Shown here piece after piece: positions 57,738 to 64,000 of a DNA stretch of 64,000 nt. The DNA is taken from positions 402,579 through 466,578 of the forward strand of contig JADJAB010000002.1 in the NCBI GenBank assembly GCA_016704435.1, written 5' to 3'. Every line of letters starts with the position of its first letter. Position 1 is the stretch's first letter. Position numbers and translations under genes: made by a program. The notes below the pieces were generated by a model. That model did not search any database. It saw only the letters and a program-made list of their open reading frames with translations, and was not told where the DNA came from. The stretch is from Rhodobacter sp. Its GTDB lineage: Bacteria; Pseudomonadota; Alphaproteobacteria; Rhodobacterales; Rhodobacteraceae.

Positions 57738-58985
57738 CTACTGGTTTTTCGCCAGCGCCGCGTCGCCGTCTTCCGCGGCAATCGCCAGCGCATCGGCCAG
57801 CGCCTCTTCGCCCGACCACGCCAGGTTCAAGGCGTCGCCAACGGCCGAGGACCATTCCTCATAGCCGCGGAACACCGGCTTCATATGGGCATAGTCAAGT
57901 GCGTCGACGAAAAGCGCCTGGTTGATCTGGACCGGCTGGCCCAGATAGGCCTCGCCTTTCGCCACCGATTCCAGGATCGGCACCGCCAGCCCGATATTGG
58001 CCAGCTTGGCCTGTCCGGCCTCGGAGATGGCGAATTGCACGAATTGCCACGCAGCGTCCGGCGCATCGGTGTCGGCCGAGATCACGAACCCGGCCGAGTT
58101 GACGCCCGTTGCCCGCCCCGCCGGGCCAATGGGCAGTGGGGCCACGTCGAAGTTCAGCCCCGCCGCGGCATATTCCGGCACCGACCAGTGGCCGGAAAAG
58201 CCCATCGCCGCCACACCGGCCAGAAAGCCATCGTAGCCGTATTGCGCCAGCTCCTGCTCGCTTGGCATCGAACCGTCGACCTTCCACATATCATGGATGA
58301 ACTGGAACGCCGCCTGTGCTTCGGGCGTGTTGACCAGCGTGGTGCCCGCCGCCGGATCGACCGGGCTGCCGCCCCAGGCCCAGACCACGGGGCCCCAGAA
58401 CGGCTCCATGTCATAGACCTCGGCCCAGAAGCCCCATTGCTCCTTCACCCCGTCGCCATTGGCATCCAGCGTCAGCCTTGCGGCGGCGGCGCGGAAGTCG
58501 TCATAGCTCCAGCTATCGTCCGGGTAGGACTGCCCGGCAGCGTCGAACATGTCCTTGTTGTAGTAAAGCACGATGGTCTGGAAATCACGCGGCAGCCCGA
58601 AGAGGCCGTCGGGCGTGCGATATGCCTCCAGCGTGATCGGATAGACGCCGTCCAGCGCGCTGGGGTTGGCGTCAAGGTAGGGCTGCAGGTTCAAAAGAAC
58701 CCCGCGCGACTGCCAGTCGGGGTAAAGCGGCGCGTCCATGGCAAAGACATCCGGCGGCTCGCCGCCCGCCACCTGCACCCGCAGCTTTTCCCAGTAGCCG
58801 TCCCAGTCGGCGACCTCGATGTTGACCTTGATGTCGGGATGCGCGGCCTCGAACTCGGCGGCGATGGTCTTCCAGACCTCGCCTTCCTCGGGGCTGCCCC
58901 AGAGCGCGAAATCTATGGTGGTTTCGGCCCGCGCGGCGCCGGCGGCAAGGATCAGGGCAAGGGCGGTCGATGTCAGGTGTTTCAT
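57738..58985 (-). CDS. Sugar ABC importer, periplasmic binding protein
   Basis: This 415-residue protein has a signal peptide ending ARA (MKHLTSTALALILAAGAARA), mature start ETTIDFALWGSPEEGEVWKT, and the family blocks AAHPDIKVNIEVADWDGYWE near residue 52 and GFLAGVAAMGFSGHWSVPEY near 245. A GGAGG ribosome site precedes ATG 58985, which overlaps the amidohydrolase stop (ATGA). It delivers a saccharide to the two permeases. Confidence 0.86.
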   Translation of the reverse strand: MKHLTSTALALILAAGAARAETTIDFALWGSPEEGEVWKTIAAEFEAAHPDIKVNIEVADWDGYWEKLRVQVAGGEPPDVFAMDAPLYPDWQSRGVLLNLQPYLDANPSALDGVYPITLEAYRTPDGLFGLPRDFQTIVLYYNKDMFDAAGQSYPDDSWSYDDFRAAAARLTLDANGDGVKEQWGFWAEVYDMEPFWGPVVWAWGGSPVDPAAGTTLVNTPEAQAAFQFIHDMWKVDGSMPSEQELAQYGYDGFLAGVAAMGFSGHWSVPEYAAAGLNFDVAPLPIGPAGRATGVNSAGFVISADTDAPDAAWQFVQFAISEAGQAKLANIGLAVPILESVAKGEAYLGQPVQINQALFVDALDYAHMKPVFRGYEEWSSAVGDALNLAWSGEEALADALAIAAEDGDAALAKNQ

Positions 58986-60067
58986 GGCGTCCTCCTTGGG
59001 GGTTGGGTGTTGTCCTTTGCGCCCGCGCGCCGGGGCAGGCCGAACAGCCGCGCGGCATTGTCGTGGTAGATTTTCGCCAGCACGTCGGGCGGCAGGTGCA
59101 GGCCGTAGATCCTCCAGCGCCCTTGCCCCGGCACCGGGTCGGGCGAATAGGAAAAGTATTCGTCTGCGGTTTCCAGAAAGCGGGCGTAGATCGCATAGGT
59201 TGCCGGGTCGGGCCCGGCGTCGGTGCCGAACAGGATGCGGCCGGCGTGGCGCAGCATCAGCGCGCGGGCGGCGCGGGGGGCGCGGCCCAGTTCCGCGATG
59301 CGGGCGGAGAAGTCGATGTAAAGGTTCGGGCATTCGTCGATCAGCGCCGAGACCCAGGCCAGGTTTTCGGCATAGCAGGCGACATGGGCGCCGACGAAGG
59401 TGGTCTGCGGGTGGTGGCGAACCAGATTGGCGAAACCCGAGATGATGGTGTCGAAAGGCGGATAGTCGGGCGGCGGGAAAGACCATTCGGGGTGGTTGCC
59501 CAACTCGTCCCAGCGTTCGTTTTCCGGCGTGATCGGGTCGAAGAAGGCCACCGGGTCGGCAACGTGGATCAGCACCGGCAGGCCCAGATCGGCCGCGGTG
59601 TCCCAGATCGGCGCCAGCCTCGGGTCGTCCACCGCGGCCAGCGCGCCGGTGTCGTCGCGGACGCTGAGGCCGAACGGCTTCCAGATCTTCAGCCCCTCGG
59701 CCCCGCGCGCGGCCTGCGCCCGCAGCCGGCCGGCGGCGCGGTCGGGGAAGGCCGCACCTTCTTCGGCCCAAAGCGCCCAGTTCACCCCGCCGAAGACGCG
59801 GTAGCGGTCTGGTGCGAGGGCCTTGAACCGGCGCAGGCGGTCGTCCAGCACTTCCTCGCCCCAGCCGCCATCCAGATCGACGTAATGCAGGCAGCCGGTG
59901 GTCTGCAGATGGTCGAAGAAGGCTTGTGGCGGGCGCTTGTCCCAGCCGCCGCCAAACTGACCCAGATGGTTGTGGGCGTCGATGAAGGGCAGCGACGGGC
60001 CGGCGATCGGCGTTACCGTGGTGACGAGTTTGGGCACCGGGCGGAAGTCGGACAAGGGCAGTTTCAT
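58982..60067 (-). CDS. Amidohydrolase-family (TIM-barrel) metal hydrolase
   Basis: This 361-residue protein belongs to the amidohydrolase_2 family, which includes decarboxylases, lactonases and hydrolases that use one metal. The metal-binding HxH appears as FIDAHNHLGQFGG near residue 29; further ligands are in LPVLIHVADPVAFFDP near 160 and TTFVGAHVACYAENLAWVSA near 220, and the barrel-end Asp in ILFGTDAGPDP near 278. ATG 60067 (MKLPLSDFRP) overlaps the ATPase stop. In a sugar operon a lactonase-like role is possible, but the substrate is unknown. Confidence 0.8.
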   Translation of the reverse strand: MKLPLSDFRPVPKLVTTVTPIAGPSLPFIDAHNHLGQFGGGWDKRPPQAFFDHLQTTGCLHYVDLDGGWGEEVLDDRLRRFKALAPDRYRVFGGVNWALWAEEGAAFPDRAAGRLRAQAARGAEGLKIWKPFGLSVRDDTGALAAVDDPRLAPIWDTAADLGLPVLIHVADPVAFFDPITPENERWDELGNHPEWSFPPPDYPPFDTIISGFANLVRHHPQTTFVGAHVACYAENLAWVSALIDECPNLYIDFSARIAELGRAPRAARALMLRHAGRILFGTDAGPDPATYAIYARFLETADEYFSYSPDPVPGQGRWRIYGLHLPPDVLAKIYHDNAARLFGLPRRAGAKDNTQPPRRTP

Positions 60068-61119
60068 TGCAGCCGCCCCCCGGTTTCGGCATCGAAGAGA
60101 TGCGATTTCCCAGCCATCGGGTGCAGCCATATCCGTTGCCCCTTTGCCAACGCGGGCCGCGTGGTGAATAGCGCGTCCAGCACCAGCCCGCCCGCCCTGG
60201 TCGAGACGAAATCCGCGGTGCCGGTGCTTTCCACCCGCACGACTTCAGCGCCAAGCGCCCCTTCGGTGCCCTCGGGCACCAGTTCCAGATGCTCGGGGCG
60301 GATGCCCCAGATCACCGGCTCTTCGGCGCGGGCTTCTGTTGCCACGGCAAGTCCGTCGGCCAGCACCACCCGCCCCGCCGCCGCCTGCCCCGGCAAGAGG
60401 TTCATCGCCGGCGATCCGATGAACCCGGCCACGAAGGCATTCGCCGGGTGGTCATATAGGTCCAGCGGGCGGCCCACCTGTTCCAGCCGCCCGGCGCGCA
60501 GAACGGCGATGCGGTCGGCCATGGTCATCGCTTCGACCTGGTCATGCGTCACGAAGATCGAGGTGGTTCCCAGCCGGTCGTGCAGGGCGCGGATCTCTGC
60601 CCGCATCTGCACCCGCAGCGCGGCGTCGAGGTTCGACAGCGGCTCGTCGAACAGAAAGACCTGCGGCTGGCGCACGATGGCGCGACCCATCGCCACCCGC
60701 TGTCGCTGGCCGCCCGACAGCTGGCCCGGCATCCGGTCAAGGTAGGCCGTCAGGCCCAGAACCTCGGCCGCCTCGGCCACCCGGCGGGCGATCTCGGCCC
60801 GGTCGGCACCATGCAGACGCAGCGAAAAGCCCATGTTCTGCGCCACCGACATATGCGGATAAAGCGCGTAATTCTGGAACACCATGGCGATGTCGCGCTG
60901 TTTCGGGGCGACATCGTTCACCACGCGGCCACCGATCGACACGGTGCCGCCGGTGATATCCTCCAGCCCCGCCACCATCCGCAGAAGGGTGGACTTGCCG
61001 CAGCCCGAAGGCCCGACCAGAGCGATGAACTCTCCGGCCGCCACGTCGAAGCTGACGCCATGCAGCACCTGCGCGGCGCCGTAGCGTTTCACCAGATCGC
61101 GGATGGAGACCGGGGTCAT
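60064..61119 (-). CDS. Sugar ABC importer, ATPase (MalK-like)
   Basis: This 351-residue CUT1 ATPase has Walker A GPSGCGKSTLLRMVAGLE near residue 38, signature LSGGQRQRVAMGRAIVRQP near 135, Walker B FLFDEPLSNLDAALR and H-loop IFVTHDQVEAMTMADR. A C-terminal TOBE domain (VIWGIRPEHLELVPEGTE near 270) follows. It is flanked by the GH4 gene upstream (9-base gap) and the amidohydrolase downstream (4-base overlap). Confidence 0.89.
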   Translation of the reverse strand: MTPVSIRDLVKRYGAAQVLHGVSFDVAAGEFIALVGPSGCGKSTLLRMVAGLEDITGGTVSIGGRVVNDVAPKQRDIAMVFQNYALYPHMSVAQNMGFSLRLHGADRAEIARRVAEAAEVLGLTAYLDRMPGQLSGGQRQRVAMGRAIVRQPQVFLFDEPLSNLDAALRVQMRAEIRALHDRLGTTSIFVTHDQVEAMTMADRIAVLRAGRLEQVGRPLDLYDHPANAFVAGFIGSPAMNLLPGQAAAGRVVLADGLAVATEARAEEPVIWGIRPEHLELVPEGTEGALGAEVVRVESTGTADFVSTRAGGLVLDALFTTRPALAKGQRIWLHPMAGKSHLFDAETGGRLQ

Positions 61120-61128
61120 CGCCGCCCC

Positions 61129-62460
61129 CTAATGGTAGGCCGGAAGATAGTTGCCGTGCGCGTCGATCAGCGCATCGCAAAGCTTGCGGATTTCATCCAG
61201 CGACAGCTCGGCAGAAGTATGCGGGTCCATCATGGCGGCGTGGTAGATGTGCTCGCGCTTGCCGGTCAGCGCGGCCTCCACCGCCATTTCCTGCACGTTG
61301 ATCTGCCAGCGCATGATCGCGGCCAGCTGCGGCCTGACCTTGCCAAAGCGGATCGGCTGGATGCCGCCACGGTCGACATGACAGGCCACCTCGACGGCCG
61401 CGTTGGCGGGCAGATTCTCGATCAGCCCGTTGTTGCGGACATTGCCGTAGATCAGATGGTTGGTCCCCGTCACCATGCCGTGGATGATGGCGGCGGCATA
61501 TTCGTTCGACCGTTCCACCGGCAGCGGGCGGCTTTCATCCTCCAGCTCATGCTTCAGCACCTCCCATTCGGCGATCTGGTCCTTGCAGCGGGTGATGTAT
61601 TCATCCAGCGGCACCTGGAATTCCGCCACCAGATCGGGCCGCGCGGATTTGATGAACCAGGGGGTGTATTCGCTGAAATGCTCGGAGCTTTCGGTGACGA
61701 AATGGCCGAAGTGCTTCATCACCGCAAAGCGCACCCGGTCACCTTCGGGATAATTGCCGCTTTCGGCAATGGCGCGCAGGCGGGGATACAGATCCTCGGT
61801 TCCGCCGCCGGGAAGGCGCTTGCGGAAGTCGGAAAAGAACGAGACGTGGTTGATGCCGGCGGCGCGATAGTCGATCCGGGCGATATCCTCGCCCAGCACG
61901 CGCGCCAGGTGGCCGCCCGAGGTTTCCTGCACCGAATGGCACAAGCCGACGTAGGCAATGTCGGGGAACCTTTCCTGCATCGCCCAGGTGATCATCGCCA
62001 TCGGGTTGACGTAGTTCATCATCAGGGCACGCGGGCATACCTCGGCCATGTCGCGGGCGATGTCGAAGACCACCGGGATGGTGCGCAGCGCCCGGAAGAT
62101 GCCGCCAATGCCCAGGGTGTCGGCTATGGTCTGGCGCAGGCCGAACCCCTTCGGCAACTCGAAGTCGATCACCGTCGCGGGCTTGTAGCCGCCGATCTGC
62201 ATCATCAGGATGACGAAGTCCGCCCCTGTCAGAGCCGCCCGCCGGTCAGTCGTGGCGGTGACGCGCAGGCCCGTCAGACCCAGCGTCGAGGCAATCCTCC
62301 GGGCCATTATCCCAGAGGTTCGCAGCCGCTCGGCGTCGATGTCATAAAGCGCGATCTCGCTGTCGGACAGTTCCGGGTTCGACAACACATCGCCCAGGAT
62401 ATTCTGCGCGAAAACGGTGGAGCCAGCCCCCACCAGGGCAATCTTGGCCATTTTCGTCAT
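61129..62460 (-). CDS. Glycoside hydrolase family 4 (NAD+/Mn-dependent) enzyme
   Basis: GH4 enzymes cleave alpha- or beta-glycosides by an oxidation-elimination route needing NAD+ and Mn2+, in the cytoplasm. The 443-residue protein has the NAD-binding KIALVGAGSTVFAQNILGDV at the N-terminus, the metal-binding Cys-His pair in VGLCHSVQETSGG near residue 170 and AGINHVSFFSDF near 200, and MNYVNPMAMITWAMQERFPD near 150. Sequence looks nearest to MelA-type alpha-galactosidases, but GH4 specificity is hard to call. ATG 62460 overlaps the SIS gene; ATG 62451 is an alternative. Imported oligosaccharide could be split here before phosphorylation. Confidence 0.85.
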   Translation of the reverse strand: MTKMAKIALVGAGSTVFAQNILGDVLSNPELSDSEIALYDIDAERLRTSGIMARRIASTLGLTGLRVTATTDRRAALTGADFVILMMQIGGYKPATVIDFELPKGFGLRQTIADTLGIGGIFRALRTIPVVFDIARDMAEVCPRALMMNYVNPMAMITWAMQERFPDIAYVGLCHSVQETSGGHLARVLGEDIARIDYRAAGINHVSFFSDFRKRLPGGGTEDLYPRLRAIAESGNYPEGDRVRFAVMKHFGHFVTESSEHFSEYTPWFIKSARPDLVAEFQVPLDEYITRCKDQIAEWEVLKHELEDESRPLPVERSNEYAAAIIHGMVTGTNHLIYGNVRNNGLIENLPANAAVEVACHVDRGGIQPIRFGKVRPQLAAIMRWQINVQEMAVEAALTGKREHIYHAAMMDPHTSAELSLDEIRKLCDALIDAHGNYLPAYH

Positions 62461-63414
62461 CCTTCGTTCAGCACGACGACCTTGGTCAGGTGCCGGGGGG
62501 CTTCGGTGTTCAGGTTCTTCTGCAGGGCGACCATCTCACCCATCAGCTGCAGGGCAGGCAGCGCGACCAGTGCCGCGACCGCGCCTTTGCCGGGAAGCGA
62601 AATCGACAGATCGCCCGGCCCTCCGAAGCCGATGACGCGCGCGCCCTTGGCCTGCACATCGCGCACCACCAGCGCCTCTTCCGCCGCCGTCGCCGGGGAA
62701 TAGAGCATCACCAGCAGCGACCGTTCGTCGATCAGCGAGATCGGGCCGTGGCGGTATTCCATCGGGTGGAAGGCCTGCGCGTAGCTCAGGCTCATCTCCT
62801 GCAGCTTCAACGCCGCCTCGCAGGCCAGGCCGTAAAGCGGCCCGGCCCAGGCAGACCAGATGCGACCGCCCTTTCAGCACCGGCCCCGCCGTCTCCATCG
62901 CCGCCAGTGCGGCCCGCAGGCCTCCAGATCCGCCAGGGTGACCGTGCCGCCGCACAGCCGCAGCCCCGCCAGCAGCATCAGGCTGGTCGAGACCGTCATC
63001 ACGATGCCCTCGCGCGGGTCGGTCGGCAGGCAGATCGGCTGATCCGACATCTCCAGCAGCGGCGTTTCAGGCGTGGTGGAAATCCCCACCGTCGCGAGAC
63101 CCGCATTGCGCGAGGCTTGCAGCGCCTGCAGCGTCTCGGTCGTGGTGCCCGATCGCGACAGGCCGATCACCGTGGTCCCCTTCGGGTCGGCCAGATAGGC
63201 CGTCGGACGCCGCGCCCACTCGGCTCCGGGCACGGCAATCGCCGACCGCCCGGCCAGATTGGCCGCCGCCGCCAGAACCTGCGCCAGATAGTAGGAAGAG
63301 CCGCAGCCGGTGAAGACCAGCACCTTGCCCGCTATCGCCGGCGGGGGGCTGGCCCAGCGCCGCCGCGAGATAGGGGAACTGGTCGCGGATGACCTTTTCA
63401 GTGATCGACGGCAT
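62457..63414 (-). pseudogene. SIS-domain aminosugar isomerase/deaminase-like protein, three frameshifts
   Basis: This ~318-residue protein of the AgaS/FrlB/GlmS-isomerase type has two SIS sugar-phosphate domains. Pieces in three frames are, in order: MPSITEKVIRDQFPYLAAAL; LVFTGCGSSYYLAQVLAAAA and GLSRSGTTTETLQALQ; LRAALAAMETAGPVLKG; and SAWAGPLYGLACEAALKLQE followed by FHPMEYRHGPISLIDE. Single-base changes at the G6 run 63343-63348 (one extra), near 62921-62926 (one missing) and near the TTT 62872-62874 (one extra) join them without loss. It would deaminate or isomerise an aminosugar phosphate. Three close indels in runs of identical bases suggest poor base calling near the contig region, though decay cannot be excluded. 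Confidence 0.78.
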
Positions 63415-63444
63415 CGAATTCTTTCCGGTTCGAGTGTCGTGTTC

Positions 63445-64000
63445 TCACGTCACCCCCCGCGCCGCCAGATCGGCGGCCAATGTTGCAATCCAGGCCTCAT
63501 CCACGGCCCATCCGGCCCGCCGCGCCGCGTCCAGCGCCGCACCGCCGACCGGCGGCAGCTTGCGCGGGCACGGTGCCAGGCCCAACCGGCCGGTCACCCC
63601 CGCCAGCACCCGCGTATCGGCGAAAACGCCCCCCGCGCAGGCCCAGACCAGCGGCGCGGCCCAGCCCGCCGCGGCGGCCGCCGCGCGGGCCGCAAGGGCC
63701 AGCTCTGCCGCCGCCGCATCCAGCACTTCGCCCGCTGTCGCGTCGCCCTGCCCCGCCCGCGCCGAGACCGCCCGCGCGACCGAAGCGACATGCGCCCGCC
63801 GATCCGCCGCCGCATAGGTCCAGTCGATCAGCGTATCGGGCGCGGCACCGATCTTTGCGCACAAGGTATCGGCAAAGCCCGTCGCCCGTGCCCGCCCGTC
63901 GATCTGGCGCGAGGCCGCCGCCAGCGCCCGCCGGCCGATCCAGAAGGCCGAGCCTTCGTCGCCGAAAAGATCGCCAAAGCCGCCGACCCGGTGCTCTCCC
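63445..64000 (-). CDS. BadF/BadG/BcrA/BcrD-type N-acetylglucosamine kinase-like protein (partial, right edge)
   Basis: The last ~184 residues are visible; the beginning lies beyond base 64000. GEHRVGGFGDLFGDEGSAFW followed by IGRRAL is the hallmark of the N-acetylglucosamine/glucosamine kinase branch of the ASKHA (actin-like) ATPases. WACAGGVFADTRVLAGVTGR near the end is the second nucleotide-binding block. The kinase would phosphorylate an imported aminosugar that the SIS-domain enzyme then converts. Its stop is 30 bases before the SIS gene start on the same strand, so they share a transcript. Ala-rich composition is extreme (AAAELALAARAAAAAAGW), but typical for this GC-rich genome. Confidence 0.8.
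   Translation of the reverse strand, partial: GEHRVGGFGDLFGDEGSAFWIGRRALAAASRQIDGRARATGFADTLCAKIGAAPDTLIDWTYAAADRRAHVASVARAVSARAGQGDATAGEVLDAAAAELALAARAAAAAAGWAAPLVWACAGGVFADTRVLAGVTGRLGLAPCPRKLPPVGGAALDAARRAGWAVDEAWIATLAADLAARGVT

Noticed and set aside
57736..57855. Longer N-terminus of sugar permease 1 starting at 57855
   Set aside because: It would overlap the binding-protein gene by 118 bases and consists of Arg/Gly-rich sequence; ATG 57735 gives a normal permease start.

Overview
The window is GC-rich, densely coded DNA that looks like an alphaproteobacterium of the Rhodobacteraceae/Paracoccaceae type (Paracoccus/Rhodobacter relatives). The reasons are a CcrM (GANTC) DNA methyltransferase next to rnhB, a nitrous-oxide reductase operon in the order nosC-R-Z-D-F-Y-L-X, a mutY / DUF721 / DsbA-like block, and many solute-binding-protein-dependent ABC importers. 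No rRNA, tRNA, CRISPR array, insertion sequence or prophage gene was seen, and no gene-free stretch exceeds about 210 bases.

Layout. 1-1754: end of xylB, then xylA (D-xylose catabolism). 1774-7846: an accessory island with a BrkB/YihY membrane protein, a SARP/TPR-type regulator, a divergent vanadium-haloperoxidase/PAP2-like protein with fifteen Ser-His-Gly repeats at its N-terminus, and a convergent 708-residue subtilisin-family peptidase. 7865-18050: mostly housekeeping (ubiG, prolyl aminopeptidase, CaiB-type CoA-transferase, DsbA-like protein, DUF721, mutY, alkB, a GNAT, ccrM, rnhB, mtnA). 18111-27548: a LysR regulator divergent from an operon coding for an aldehyde dehydrogenase, a DapA-superfamily lyase, 3-hydroxyanthranilate 3,4-dioxygenase, a complete branched-chain-type ABC importer and an aspartate-dehydrogenase-like enzyme; this is a plausible, incompletely explained aromatic amino-acid catabolic unit. 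27649-30775: a polar amino-acid ABC importer. 30823-39963: nosCRZDFYLX behind an FNR/NnrR-type box. 39975-43818: a three-subunit molybdenum hydroxylase with a MoaD/ThiS-like protein. 43984-50062: a GntR/FCD regulator with twin operators, a Cys/Met-type PLP enzyme and a carbohydrate (CUT1) importer. 50059-55007: a PotABCD-type importer with a P1-family aminopeptidase. 55130-64000: an RpiR regulator and a sugar-import/catabolic operon (ABC transporter, amidohydrolase, GH4 enzyme, SIS-domain enzyme, BadF/NagK-type kinase).

Six genes are interrupted by single-base frameshifts (eight indels in all, several in G/C or A/T runs). In every case the remaining protein is intact in the other frame, with its catalytic motifs preserved, so base-calling or assembly errors are at least as likely as real decay. 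These genes are typed as pseudogenes because the sequence as given does not encode them in one frame.

The best candidates for something undescribed are the SHG-repeat haloperoxidase / subtilase / SARP-regulator locus (2684-7846) and the 3-hydroxyanthranilate-type operon (19150-27548). The most solid regulatory observations are the GANTC cluster upstream of ccrM, the twin TGTCNGACA operators upstream of the GntR gene, and the FNR-type box placed so close to nosC that its message may be leaderless.
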